Part shown: positions 25,978 to 35,603 of the stretch, in pieces
Layout of the letters: each line of letters opens with the position of its first letter
Numbering within the stretch: position 1 is the stretch's first letter
Source: Acidobacteria bacterium AB60
GTDB lineage: Bacteria; Acidobacteriota; Terriglobia; Terriglobales; Acidobacteriaceae
Assembly (NCBI GenBank): GCA_008682415.1
Contig: VANK01000015.1
Location: 87,153 to 151,152 of the forward strand
Direction: 5' to 3'
DNA: 64,000 bases
Made by a program: the position numbers and the translations under genes
The notes under the pieces: generated by a model
What the model was told of the DNA's origin: nothing
The model's database searches: none
What the model saw: the letters and a program-made list of their open reading frames with translations, nothing else

Positions 25978-26790
25978 TTAGAAGTGCCGGATGGATTCGT
26001 CGCTCGCAGTGCCGGGGGGAGTGAGGGGCGGTGCATTGCGATCGGAGCGCTCCAGCTGACTCTCGAGGGAGCGGGAGACCAGGTCGCGGGAGCCCAAACC
26101 CACGGCGAGGGAGAGGGTGAGGACGATTCCGCCGAAGACGATGCCGAAGGCCAGCTCGACGATGTTGCCGCCGATCTCGAGATGATCGAGAACCATGGCC
26201 GCGGTGAGCACCAGAACAAGCCATTTGACGCCCAGGGACAGGAAGCGGGCGTACTGCAGCTGCGCATTGACGGCGCTGATCAGGACGGAGCGCGCCAGGA
26301 AGCGGGCGATCAGGGTTCCAAAGAGGAGCACGATGAGTGCTCCGACGAAGTGGGTGAGGTAGGGCAGTACGGCGAATGCGGGCGCATTGGCACTGGCGTA
26401 GGAGGCGTCAAAGGCGGAGACGCCGATGAGGAGGCCGAGCAGGAGGCAGATCCAGAAGGAGGCGCGGGCGACCAGTTCGGTGGGCGGGGTCGAGGGGGCC
26501 CAGTCGGAGCGGTTGCGGAAGAGGCGCTCGTCGAACCGCGCCCAGGCGAGACCGCGGCGGAGCAGGGCGGAGACGCCCATGCCGAGGGCGGTAAAGAGAA
26601 GGAAGGCGACGAAGAAGGCCAGCAGTCCGGGAAGGACGGCGATGAGGAGCGAGAGGACGCGGTAGACCGACTGGCGCAGGGCCTCGGACATGTGGGCGAG
26701 CACCGAGTTGTTGTCGGTGGAAGTGAGCTGGGAGAGCGGAGGAACCTGGGATTGGATCCAAACGGCCATGGAATGCAAAGGGTGGATCAT
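25978..26790 (-). CDS. Conserved TM-helix membrane protein, small mechanosensitive-channel-like
   Basis: A 270-residue membrane protein with about five hydrophobic helices. The last part, IVELAFGIVFGGIVLTLSLAVGLGSRDLV, matches the conserved TM-helix repeat seen in MscS-related and CmpX-like proteins. The MscS beta domain is missing, so channel activity is uncertain. AGGAGG lies eight bases before the ATG, which supports this start. The gene is followed by the divergent phosphoesterase tail and preceded by the glycosyltransferase-like gene on the same strand. Confidence 0.75.
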   Translation of the reverse strand: MIHPLHSMAVWIQSQVPPLSQLTSTDNNSVLAHMSEALRQSVYRVLSLLIAVLPGLLAFFVAFLLFTALGMGVSALLRRGLAWARFDERLFRNRSDWAPSTPPTELVARASFWICLLLGLLIGVSAFDASYASANAPAFAVLPYLTHFVGALIVLLFGTLIARFLARSVLISAVNAQLQYARFLSLGVKWLVLVLTAAMVLDHLEIGGNIVELAFGIVFGGIVLTLSLAVGLGSRDLVSRSLESQLERSDRNAPPLTPPGTASDESIRHF

Positions 26791-26854
26791 GCAACTGCCT
26801 CCTCGAATCTTCTGCGGACGAATGGAACGGGCCTAAGCAGCGGACTCAGGGGTG

Positions 26855-28042
26855 TCATGGATTGAACCTGTCGGGCCAACGCCAGCGGGAGACGAGGTAG
26901 GGCTTATCCGCGTCGAAGGCCGCAGCGACGGCTTCAATATGGTGTTCGGGATCGGTGCCGGAGCTGGAGAGGTTGATGTGTCCCGCAACCCAGGCCAGAT
27001 AGAGGGGGATGAGGGCGCCGAGCAGGTGGCCGCGGTTGATTGTGCGCAGCCGGAAGGCCACCAGGAAGTCGTAAACGATACGCGCCCACAAGGGATCGGG
27101 CATGCGGAAAGACGCGGCGTCCATCACGGAAAGGCGCTTGAGGCCGACCAGGGTGGCGGGCGGGAGCACCAGCGACCAGATCTCCTGGAGGTTGGAGTAG
27201 GCGAGGCGGAAGCCCTCGACCATGGAGACGACCTCGGAGGTTCGCTCGGAGCCGGTGTGCGCGGGCCGGAGGTGCTCGGGACGCGGCGGGGGAAGGCGGC
27301 GGGCGCGCTGCCAGTAGGCCGCTTTGGATTCGATATCGGAGAACAACGAACTGGTAATGGCCGTGAGGATTGTGCGGATGTCGGGGTCCGTGGGCTGCGG
27401 CAGAGCGCGCTGGTCCACTTCGAATTCGCCGATGTTGAAGCCGGAGGTGACGGCTTCCGCGACGGGCCATATAAGGGAATCGTTCTGGCCGAGCCGCTGC
27501 CCGGCAGCAGCCAGACGTGCGGCCATGCGCTGGGATAGTCCCAGATCAATGGCCAGGGGATACCGGACGCGGGTGGCGAACAGGGCCCGCGTGAGGGGAT
27601 AGAGGATGGCGGAGTTGACCAGGCCGGCGTTTGCGGGGAGACGGTAATTGGGAACGGCGAGATCGACGGAACCGGAGATGACGGGGGTGGCGAGCTCCCG
27701 CAGGGTGTCGGCGCTGAGGGAGCTGCACTCCGGACCGAGAATCAAGATGTGGCGCGCGTCGTGCTTCTGGGCGAGTTCATTTGCGGCGACGAAGTCACCT
27801 GCAGTGAGGGTCCAGGAGGTGCTTGATGGGGGGGCGTTTACGATGCGCAGGGAAGGATACGTATCGGGCGTGAAGGCGTTCTGAGTAGCGATCAGAAGGT
27901 CCTCGGGAGCGAACAGCTCCTGAAGCCTCGCCAGCAGGCCGTCGAACTGCTCCTGGGGAAGAGCTGCGATAGAGACCAGGAGCGCATAGCCGGTGCGCGC
28001 GGGGGGCCGTGAAAGATCGGAGATGGGATCAGCTGTCGCCAT
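26855..28042 (-). CDS. GT-A-fold glycosyltransferase-like protein, DxD motif not seen
   Basis: A 395-residue soluble protein. The central segment SVDLAVPNYRLPANAGLVNSAILYPLTRALFATRVRYPLAIDLGLS closely follows a pattern of GT2/GT81-type enzymes such as glucosyl-3-phosphoglycerate synthases. Where those have an Asp-x-Asp metal site, this protein has ILILGPECSS. It may therefore be metal-independent or inactive. Position suggests a role in alpha-glucan or compatible-solute metabolism, because the TreS-maltokinase and GlgE genes lie directly upstream on the same strand (gap 113 bp). I chose the ATG at 28042; the frame is open 31 codons further, but that part looks like leader. The function is inferred from context only. 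Confidence 0.65.
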   Translation of the reverse strand: MATADPISDLSRPPARTGYALLVSIAALPQEQFDGLLARLQELFAPEDLLIATQNAFTPDTYPSLRIVNAPPSSTSWTLTAGDFVAANELAQKHDARHILILGPECSSLSADTLRELATPVISGSVDLAVPNYRLPANAGLVNSAILYPLTRALFATRVRYPLAIDLGLSQRMAARLAAAGQRLGQNDSLIWPVAEAVTSGFNIGEFEVDQRALPQPTDPDIRTILTAITSSLFSDIESKAAYWQRARRLPPPRPEHLRPAHTGSERTSEVVSMVEGFRLAYSNLQEIWSLVLPPATLVGLKRLSVMDAASFRMPDPLWARIVYDFLVAFRLRTINRGHLLGALIPLYLAWVAGHINLSSSGTDPEHHIEAVAAAFDADKPYLVSRWRWPDRFNP

Positions 28043-28155
28043 ATCACTCAAGTGCAAACGCGAGGGAGGCCAGAAATACCTGGTTCGGGGCGGACAAGTT
28101 CCACCCGGAAGGTCAGGGTACCGGGATCGGACCACGAGGTCAAAGCACTAAGGAC

Positions 28156-31100
28156 TCACATGGATAGGATGCCTGTTACAGGGATGCGCAGCCACGTGGG
28201 GCGGTTATTGAGCTCGTAGAGAAGTTCGTACAGGGCCTTCTCCAGGACGTAGGCGCTAAACAGGGCCTGGGCTGCCGGGGGCGGCGGAAGCAAGGACGCG
28301 TCCGCCGCCATAGTGGAACGATACGCCTGGAGAAACTCCGCTGAGGCGGCATTCTCCCAGAGTCGGGCCCAGGCGCGCAGATCGATCTCCGAAGCGCTCT
28401 CCCGGGTGACAAGGAATTGAGCGAGCGCGGAGTTCGCCACATAAGAAAAGGAACGAACCATCCCGGCCACGTCTCTGAGGGGCGACTGCTTACGGCGACG
28501 TTCGGAGAGGGGCCGGGCGGGCTCGCCTTCGAAGTCAAGCAGCACGAAGTCGCCTTGCTCTTCGGTCGCGCCTTTCACCCGGAGGGTTTGACCGAGGTGG
28601 TAATCGCCGTGGATGCGGATGCGCTTGCCGCCCGGCTCGGCGCCGGCCAAGGCCCGCGCGCGGTCCAGGAGTTCGCGCCTGCGGGTGAGCAGGACGGCGG
28701 CTTCGCCGGTAGCCTCGTCGGGCAGGGAGATGAATTTGCCTTTGAGGGCATCCATGGCCGCGGCGATCTGCTCCTGGATGCGCAGGGAGTCGCGGTTGAG
28801 ATCTTCGGAACTAAAGGGCTCGGCGCCAAATGCCGGATCGGAAGTGGGGGTAGCGAGGGCGAGATGCATCTCGGCGGTGCGGCGTCCGAGGAGGGCTGCG
28901 GCGGCGAGTGTGGATCGGGCACGCTCCCGGAGGTCCGCGGGAATTTGAATCTGCCCGATGAAGCTGCTGGTTGGGACCTCGAGGGGCGGCGGGGCTCCCG
29001 CGGCGGTTTCAAAGAAGGGCGCCAGTTGCTCGAGGAACCACTCCCAGCCGTCTCCCTGGTTGGCGACCAAACCCTGCAGCATGGCGACGGTGGTCTTTTC
29101 GCCGGCGCCGGGGATGATGTCGATCTGTCCGAGGAATGGGGCGATGCGATCAAAGTGCGCCACCTCGGTGAGGAAACGGCCGATCTCGACGTCGGGGTTC
29201 TCGCCGGATTGCAGGCGGCGAAAGATCTTCATAATCAGCTGCTTGCCAAAGAGGACGGAGGTGTTCGACTGCTCGGCTGAGCCAACCCGCGCAGGCAATT
29301 CCCGCGTTCCGCGATGAGCCAGGAATGCCGCCGATGCGCGGCCGAGGAGCACGCCTTTGCGAGAGGCCGGATCCCCCGCCGAGGGGGATTCCCGGGGTTG
29401 CAGCCGCTGCGTGTTCGGACCGGGAGCGGTGTGTCCGTCCCCGCGCGGGGGCGTGGCTGCCTCTCCCGGTTGCGCGGTGAGGGGAAGCGGAGCGACCGGG
29501 CTGCCCGCGAGGGGGTGCGGACCGGCGGATTCCTCCATTCCTGAGGCGGGATCCTTGCCGATGTCTCTTGTTTGGTTCACTCCGGCGGTTTCGGCAACGG
29601 CCTGGGCAGCAGCGGATTGCGGCGTGTTCAGTTCCAGCGCTGTGTTGCGCTCAATGATCCCCAGCAGAGCCTGGCGCAGGTCTTCGCGAACCGATCCGTC
29701 GTGCAATACGCCGTCTCCAGAATCGAGGGGAACGGTGGCGATGATGGCCAGGGGCCGATCGGCTCGAATCTGGTCTGCGGCTTCACCGGTGGAGAAGGCC
29801 AAGGGGAGCTGGTAAACGTCGGTGGAGTTGTCTCCGTAATTGATCTCGAGGTAGAAGAGGGCGGGCGGGACGAGGCTGGGACGCCCCTCCGCGCTGCCTG
29901 TATCGCGGGAAAGCTCGACCCATTCCAGGACCTTTACGCTTTTGATCCTGCGAGTCTTGGCGCCGAACCAGCGCTGACGCGGAAGCCAGTCGGGCAGGGC
30001 TGACTCGAGGAGCGGCTGACCGAGGGAGGCGATGAAGGCGCTCCATCCTCCGGAGATCAGCTCTTGCACGGCCACCTCGTTGGCCTGCGCCTCCTCGAAG
30101 GTGGCCGCAGTGGTGTCCTGCGGGAGCTCGTCGGAGACGTCGGGCCGGGCCGCGGCGGGCTGGAGCTCCAGCCAGAGGAACGAGTAGGGCGCGAGACTCA
30201 GGGCATAGGGTTCCGCTGTGATGGTGGGAAATGGCACGTATCCGATGAGTTCCATCGGCTCCGATCCGGCGTAGGCGGAGAGGTCGAGGGAGACCGGCTG
30301 CGCGAAGCGGCTCAGATTGGCGACGCAGAGGACGGTCTCGTGGGTGCCGTCTCCGCGGTCGAGATCGCGCAGGTAAGCAAGCACCTTGCGATTGGCGGGG
30401 TTCAGGAAGGTGAGAGTTCCGCGGCCGAAGACCTGAAAGAGCTTGCGGAGCGCGATCATGTTGCGGGTCCAGTGCAGGAGACTGGATTGATCGCTCTCCT
30501 GGGCTTCGACGTTCACCACCTGGTACCCGTAGATGGGGTCCATGATGACCGGGAAGTAGAGGCGGGCGGGATCGCATTTGGAGAAGCCGGCGTTACGGTC
30601 CGAGGTCCATTGCATGGGAGTCCGCACGCCGTTGCGGTCGCCAAGGTAGATGTTGTCGCCCATCCCAATCTCGTCGCCGTAGTAGATGATGGGCGTTCCG
30701 GGGAAGCTGAACAGAATGGAGTTAAGCAGCTCGATGCGGCGGCGATTGTTGTCGACCAGCGGAGCGAGGCGGCGACGGATGCCGACATTGATGCGCATGC
30801 GCGGGTCAGCCGAGTAGGCGAAGTACATGTAGTCGCGCTCGTCGGCGGTGACCATCTCCAGGGTGAGCTCGTCGTGATTGCGCAGGAAGAGGCCCCACTG
30901 GCAGTTGTCGGGGATGGGCGGCGTCTGCGCCATGATGTCGGTGATGGGGAGGCGATCCTCCTGGCGCAGAGCCATGTAGATGCGCGGCATCAGGGGGAAA
31001 TGGAAGGCCATGTGGCACTCGTCGCCATCGCCAAAGTAAGGGCGAACGTCGGCCGGCCACTGATTGGCTTCCGCGAGCATCAGGCGGTTGGCGTAGTCTT

Positions 31101-31818
31101 CGTCGATGGCGGCGCGGATCGACTTGATGACGGCGTGCGTTTCGGACAGGTTCTCGCAGTTGGTGCCGTCACGCTCTACGAGGTAGGGGATGGCGTCGAG
31201 ACGGAGTGCATCCACACCCATGTCGAGCCAGAAGCGCATGGCCTTGAGGACCTCTTCCAATACGAGGGGGTTGTCGAAGTTGAGATCCGGCTGATGAGAG
31301 AAGAAGCGATGCCAGTAGTAGGCCTTGGCGGTTTCGTCCCAGGTCCAGTTGGACTTCTCGGTATCGGTGAAGATGATGCGCGCGTTGCGGTACTTCTCTT
31401 CGGAGTTCGACCACACGTACATCTCCCGCTGGGGGGAACCAGGAGGCGCCTGGCGCGCGGCCTTGAACCAGGGGTGCTGATCGCTGGTGTGATTGATGAC
31501 CAGCTCGATCATGACCTGCATGCCACGCTGGTGGGCGGCATCGAGAAAGGCACGGAAGTCGTCGATGGTGCCGTAGGAGGGATTGACGTCGACGTAGTTG
31601 GAGATGTCGTAGCCATCGTCGCGCAGAGGCGAGGGGAAGAAGGGCAGAAGCCAGAGGCAGGTAACGCCGAGCTCCTGCAGGTAGTCGAGTTTGGAGATCA
31701 AACCCTGGAAGTCGCCGATGCCGTCATTATTCGAGTCGGCAAAGGCGCGCACGTGCAGCTCGTAGATGACCGCGTCTTTGTACCAAAGCGGGTCGAGTGC
31801 GCTGGCGATCTTTTTCAC
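28156..31818 (-). CDS. treS: Trehalose synthase-maltokinase fusion (TreS-Mak)
   Basis: A 1,220-residue cytosolic fusion. Residues 1-560 are a GH13 TreS domain that interconverts trehalose and maltose: DGIGDFQGL, then GVDALRLDAIPYL with the nucleophile Asp, LMLAEANQWP with the acid Glu, and FLRNHDELTLE. Residues 610-1215 are maltokinase (Mak/Pep2): SAEQSNTSVLFGKQLIMKIFRRL with the ATP-binding Lys, then RIHGDYHLGQTLR and LLDFEGEP. The product is maltose-1-phosphate, the donor for GlgE, whose gene lies 149 bp upstream on the same strand. An insertion of about 70 residues, rich in Pro, Gly and Arg, splits the maltokinase N-cap (DNA about 29330-29560). TreS-Mak fusions are common, but this insertion makes it longer than usual. 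Confidence 0.95.
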   Translation of the reverse strand: MKKIASALDPLWYKDAVIYELHVRAFADSNNDGIGDFQGLISKLDYLQELGVTCLWLLPFFPSPLRDDGYDISNYVDVNPSYGTIDDFRAFLDAAHQRGMQVMIELVINHTSDQHPWFKAARQAPPGSPQREMYVWSNSEEKYRNARIIFTDTEKSNWTWDETAKAYYWHRFFSHQPDLNFDNPLVLEEVLKAMRFWLDMGVDALRLDAIPYLVERDGTNCENLSETHAVIKSIRAAIDEDYANRLMLAEANQWPADVRPYFGDGDECHMAFHFPLMPRIYMALRQEDRLPITDIMAQTPPIPDNCQWGLFLRNHDELTLEMVTADERDYMYFAYSADPRMRINVGIRRRLAPLVDNNRRRIELLNSILFSFPGTPIIYYGDEIGMGDNIYLGDRNGVRTPMQWTSDRNAGFSKCDPARLYFPVIMDPIYGYQVVNVEAQESDQSSLLHWTRNMIALRKLFQVFGRGTLTFLNPANRKVLAYLRDLDRGDGTHETVLCVANLSRFAQPVSLDLSAYAGSEPMELIGYVPFPTITAEPYALSLAPYSFLWLELQPAAARPDVSDELPQDTTAATFEEAQANEVAVQELISGGWSAFIASLGQPLLESALPDWLPRQRWFGAKTRRIKSVKVLEWVELSRDTGSAEGRPSLVPPALFYLEINYGDNSTDVYQLPLAFSTGEAADQIRADRPLAIIATVPLDSGDGVLHDGSVREDLRQALLGIIERNTALELNTPQSAAAQAVAETAGVNQTRDIGKDPASGMEESAGPHPLAGSPVAPLPLTAQPGEAATPPRGDGHTAPGPNTQRLQPRESPSAGDPASRKGVLLGRASAAFLAHRGTRELPARVGSAEQSNTSVLFGKQLIMKIFRRLQSGENPDVEIGRFLTEVAHFDRIAPFLGQIDIIPGAGEKTTVAMLQGLVANQGDGWEWFLEQLAPFFETAAGAPPPLEVPTSSFIGQIQIPADLRERARSTLAAAALLGRRTAEMHLALATPTSDPAFGAEPFSSEDLNRDSLRIQEQIAAAMDALKGKFISLPDEATGEAAVLLTRRRELLDRARALAGAEPGGKRIRIHGDYHLGQTLRVKGATEEQGDFVLLDFEGEPARPLSERRRKQSPLRDVAGMVRSFSYVANSALAQFLVTRESASEIDLRAWARLWENAASAEFLQAYRSTMAADASLLPPPPAAQALFSAYVLEKALYELLYELNNRPTWLRIPVTGILSM

Positions 31819-31967
31819 GTTCCGCGAGCTCCGGTCAGAGATTCGTGATTAATCTCAAGAGAGATGCGGCATCGAGGCTGCCCGTTGTTCGGCCTCGCCA
31901 CCGCGCTGGGTTCTTTACTCGCATCCGCTGTGTGAATCGGTTGCGAGGCGGATGATTCCCTGCGCAG

Positions 31968-34127
31968 TCAAACCTGCGGAACGATGCGAAAGATGTGCGC
32001 AGGCTGGGTGCCGGGACGCAAGGCAACGTAGTTGCGACGGCCGTGCCAAGTGTACTGCGCGTCGTTCAGCAGGTCATCGACGAGGAAGCTTTGGCCCGGC
32101 ATCAGGCCGAGCGCGTCGAGGTCGACATCGGTCCACCCGGTCTGCCCATAAAGAGGATCGAGATTCACAACAACTAGGATCACATCTTTCTTGTCGGTGG
32201 ACGTCTTGGAGTAGCAGATCAGCTGGGGGTTATCGGTGGCATGGAAGCGGAGAGAGGTGTTCGCCTGCAGAGCCGGATGGGCGCGCCGAATCTGATTGAG
32301 CCGGGTGATGAGCGGGACGAGCGAATCCGGCGCGTTGCGGCTGCGCTGCCGAATCTCATATTTCTCGCTGTCCATATACTCTTCTGACTCGGTTTTGCCG
32401 GGCGCGGGGCGAGCGGGGATGTTCTCGCAGAGTTCGTAGGCCGGTCCGTAGATTCCGTAATTGGCGGTGAGGGTAGCCGCGAGGATCAGACGAAGCATGA
32501 ATGCGGGACGGCCGCCGTCCTGCAGGACTTTGTGAAGGATGTCGGGGGTATTGGGCCAGAAGTTGGGGCGGAAGAAGTCGCTAACTGGAGGAGTCGTGAG
32601 CTCTTCCATGTAGCTGGTGAGCTCCCATTTGCTGGTACGCCAAGTGAAGTAGGTGTAGGACTGGGTATAGCCAGTCTTGGCCAGCCAGTACATGACGTGC
32701 GGGCGCGTGAAGGCTTCAGCGAGAAAGAGGGTGTCAGGATACTTGGCGCGCAGTGTTCCCAGGCACCACTCCCAGAAGGGGAATGCTTTGGTGTGGGGGT
32801 TATCGACGCGGAAGACTTTGACCCCGCGCTGAATCCAGAACTCGAAGACGGAGTAGAGTTCGTCCCAGAGGCTCTGCCAATCGGGCGATTCGAAGTTGAG
32901 CGGATAGATGTCCTGGTACTTCTTGGGCGGGTTCTCCGCGTATTGAATGCTGCCGTCGGGTCGGATGACGAACCAGGTGGGATGCTCTTTCACCCAGGGG
33001 TGATCGGGCGAGCACTGAAAGGCTATGTCGAGCGCGAGTTCCAGGTCGCGGGCGCGGCAGGCCTTCACCAGGCTTTCAAAGTCGGCGAAGGTGCCCAACG
33101 CCGGAAGAATGGATTTGTGGCCGCCGTTGTCTGCGGGATGCGCTTTGGCGTCAGGGGCGATTGCGGCACTGTCGCCAATGGCCCAGGGGCTCCCGACATC
33201 GCCGGGTTCGGCGGTCACGGTGTTGTTCTTGCCTTTGCGGAAGGCGCGTCCAATGGGGTGAATGGGGGGAAGATAGACGATATCGAACCCCATCGCCGCG
33301 ATCTCCGGCAGTTGCGCTTCGACGTCGGCGAAGGTTCCGTGCTTTCCGGGGGTGGGCGAAGCCGAACGCGGGAAGAGCTCATACCAGGAGGAGAATTGGG
33401 CGCGGGGGCGATCAACCCAAAGGCTCAGGACGTCGGACTGACGGGCGAGGGAAAGGTCAGGATACTTGTCGATGAGGGTGAGGGTTTCCGCGTCGAGGGG
33501 GAAATCGTAGTAGGAGAGATTGCGCTCCGCGAGGGCGTTGAGGAATCGCGCGGTTTCGCGCAGGGTTTTGGCGTCCGCGGCGGTAGCGCGCGCGGCAGCC
33601 TGCTCCGTGAGTAGGGCCCCGGTGCGCAATGCGAGTTGCACATCCTGAGAGGCCGGTTGCGGACCCGCCTCCAAGCCGCCGGGCGAGTCGAAGATGGCGG
33701 AGGAAGGAAGGCCACCGGCGGGGTCGACCGTGGCTATCGATACCTCGCGGGAACGTGAGGCGGTGGTCTGCGATTCAACCGGGATGGCTTGGGCGGCGAT
33801 GCGCTTACGAAGGTCGCTGACCCAGGTGTCAAAGTGGTCGACCGAACCGAGGACGGCGTATTGCCAGGGGCCGATCTGGTCGACGACGAAGGTTCCGGAC
33901 CACTGATCGTTCACGCCCTGGATCATCTGGGTGGAGCGCCATTCGGATTCGCTTTCCGGGCGGTAGAGCAGGCGGGCCGAGACGTGGTCGTGACCGTCGG
34001 AGAAGATGACGGCATTCACAACCACAGTGTCGCCAAGGACGCGGCATGCGGGATGGCGTCCGCCGTCGACCTGAGGTGTGATGTGTTCAATGACGACCCG
34101 AGAGCGGCCTTGCGATGGCTTGATCAA
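31968..34127 (-). CDS. glgE: Alpha-1,4-glucan:maltose-1-phosphate maltosyltransferase
   Basis: A 719-residue GH13 enzyme that adds maltosyl units from maltose-1-phosphate to a growing alpha-1,4-glucan. An N-terminal strand domain (residues 1-110) is followed by the helical and barrel domains. The catalytic nucleophile lies in VFRVDNPHTKAFPFWEW and the acid in FLAEAFTRP, both typical of GlgE. The start is a TTG at 34127, six bases after GGAGG; a TTG two codons earlier would leave no spacing. It is first in a minus-strand cluster with TreS-Mak and the glycosyltransferase-like gene. The branching enzyme GlgB, which normally completes the pathway, is not in the window. Confidence 0.95.
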   Translation of the reverse strand: MIKPSQGRSRVVIEHITPQVDGGRHPACRVLGDTVVVNAVIFSDGHDHVSARLLYRPESESEWRSTQMIQGVNDQWSGTFVVDQIGPWQYAVLGSVDHFDTWVSDLRKRIAAQAIPVESQTTASRSREVSIATVDPAGGLPSSAIFDSPGGLEAGPQPASQDVQLALRTGALLTEQAAARATAADAKTLRETARFLNALAERNLSYYDFPLDAETLTLIDKYPDLSLARQSDVLSLWVDRPRAQFSSWYELFPRSASPTPGKHGTFADVEAQLPEIAAMGFDIVYLPPIHPIGRAFRKGKNNTVTAEPGDVGSPWAIGDSAAIAPDAKAHPADNGGHKSILPALGTFADFESLVKACRARDLELALDIAFQCSPDHPWVKEHPTWFVIRPDGSIQYAENPPKKYQDIYPLNFESPDWQSLWDELYSVFEFWIQRGVKVFRVDNPHTKAFPFWEWCLGTLRAKYPDTLFLAEAFTRPHVMYWLAKTGYTQSYTYFTWRTSKWELTSYMEELTTPPVSDFFRPNFWPNTPDILHKVLQDGGRPAFMLRLILAATLTANYGIYGPAYELCENIPARPAPGKTESEEYMDSEKYEIRQRSRNAPDSLVPLITRLNQIRRAHPALQANTSLRFHATDNPQLICYSKTSTDKKDVILVVVNLDPLYGQTGWTDVDLDALGLMPGQSFLVDDLLNDAQYTWHGRRNYVALRPGTQPAHIFRIVPQV

Positions 34128-34472
34128 ACGCAACCTCCGGCGCGCGCGCCGCGCTGACTGTGCGAGCCGCCAATGAAATTGTCACCGATGCTGGACGGGG
34201 AAGGTGTTCCCGCCATGTGAAAAGAGATGCGAGGAGCGGATCGGAGGGTTACTTCAAGAGCAGGTCGCGATCCCGGGTACATGGCATTGGCTCCATCCAG
34301 CAAACGGGGCCCGATACTGATCACAACTCAACATCTTACAGTTCCGAATGCCCCGGTTCGCAAAGTGGGATGGACAAGCTGGGTTAGCGGGATTGCAGAA
34401 CAGGCCACGTTTTGGGGAGGCCGCCCATCCAAGCGCGTTAGACCCAACTCGGGCCCCGGAGCAGTGCCAAAT
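34128..34472. other. Divergent control region between glgE and the GT4 gene
   Basis: This 345-bp gap separates divergent genes of glucan metabolism and should hold both promoters. I see no gene in it. The AT-richest part, 34313-34345, includes TACTGATCACAACTCAACATCTTACAG. No clear hexamer pair stands out. Confidence 0.4.
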
Positions 34473-35522
34473 ATGAGAATTGCGCAGGTAGCGCCGTTGT
34501 ACGAGAGTGTGCCCCCGCGTCTGTATGGGGGAACCGAGCGAGTCGTGCACTACCTGACTGAAGAGTTGGTGCGCCAGGGGCACGACGTGACGCTCTATGC
34601 AAGTGGCGATTCGCAAACATCGGCGCGGCTGCGGGCGGTCTGCAAGCGAGCGCTGCGGCTGGAAGGCGGGAACAATGTGTGCCCGCAGGCGCCCCACGTG
34701 CTGCAATGCGAGCTTGTGGCGCAGGAAGGAGAGCAATATGACGTGGTCCATAATCACGCCGACTTCCTGCTGTTTCCGCAGATTCGACACGGCGGCTTTC
34801 CGGCCATCACCACGCTGCACGGGCGGTTGGACACTCCCGAGTTATTCCCTTTGTTTCGGGAGTTCGATGACATGCGGCTGATCTCGATCTCCAACGCCCA
34901 GCGCGCGCCCATGCGCTGGGCGAGTTGGATGGCGACGGTCCACCATGGACTTCCCGAGGAGCTTTACATTCCGCAGGAGCGGCCAGGTGCCTATCTCGCC
35001 TTTCTGGGGCGGGTGTCGCCCGAGAAGGGTTTGGGCGCGGCGATCGAGATTGCAAGGAAGGCAGGAAGGAAGCTGCGCGTGGCCGCCAAGGTGGATGCCG
35101 CCGACCGCGAGTACTTCGAGCATGAGATCAAGCACCTGTTGGATCAACCTCACGTGGAGTTCCTGGGCGAAATCGGCGAACACCAGAAGAGCGAGTTCCT
35201 GGGCAATGCGCTGGCACTGCTGTTTCCGATCGAGTGGCCGGAGCCTTTCGGCCTGGTGATGATCAAGGCGATGGCTTGCGGAACGCCGGTGATTGCGTAC
35301 CGTCGGGGATCCGTGACGGAGATCCTGGACGACGGGGTAACCGGCTTCATCGTTGATGATGCTGATGCGGCAGCGACGGCGGTGCAGCATGTAGAGGAAC
35401 TGAACCGCCGCCGTTGCCGCGAGGTATTTCAGCGGCGATTCAGCGCACGGCGGATGTGCGAGGACTACCTGCGCGTCTACGAGCAGATCATGGACCGGGA
35501 GTTACAGAGGGCATGCGCGTAG
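34473..35522 (+). CDS. GT4-family glycosyltransferase
   Basis: A 349-residue retaining glycosyltransferase with the two-domain GT-B fold. The start MRIAQVAPLYESVPP...GGTERVVHYL is the usual GT4 N-terminus with its Gly-rich loop. The C-terminal domain has FLGRVSPEKG, and the donor-binding EPFGLVMIKAMACGTPV with the E-x7-E type pair. It transfers a sugar from a nucleotide donor; the acceptor is unknown. I chose the ATG at 34473 because it starts the canonical fold, although the frame is open 82 codons further. It is followed after 81 bp by the glucan-debranching gene, so a glucan or trehalose-related role is plausible. Confidence 0.88.
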   Translation: MRIAQVAPLYESVPPRLYGGTERVVHYLTEELVRQGHDVTLYASGDSQTSARLRAVCKRALRLEGGNNVCPQAPHVLQCELVAQEGEQYDVVHNHADFLLFPQIRHGGFPAITTLHGRLDTPELFPLFREFDDMRLISISNAQRAPMRWASWMATVHHGLPEELYIPQERPGAYLAFLGRVSPEKGLGAAIEIARKAGRKLRVAAKVDAADREYFEHEIKHLLDQPHVEFLGEIGEHQKSEFLGNALALLFPIEWPEPFGLVMIKAMACGTPVIAYRRGSVTEILDDGVTGFIVDDADAAATAVQHVEELNRRRCREVFQRRFSARRMCEDYLRVYEQIMDRELQRACA

Positions 35523-35603
35523 GACAGCCTGCATCTTTGTCGAACTCCTAGATATGGCGGGAGTCTCGCGACGAGGCATCCCGCTCAGCAAGGACGAGGA
35601 CTT

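Noticed and set aside
30064..31848. Plus-strand open frame of almost 600 codons opposite treS
   Set aside because: Complementary-strand shadow caused by high third-position GC in the TreS domain; no signal or domain.
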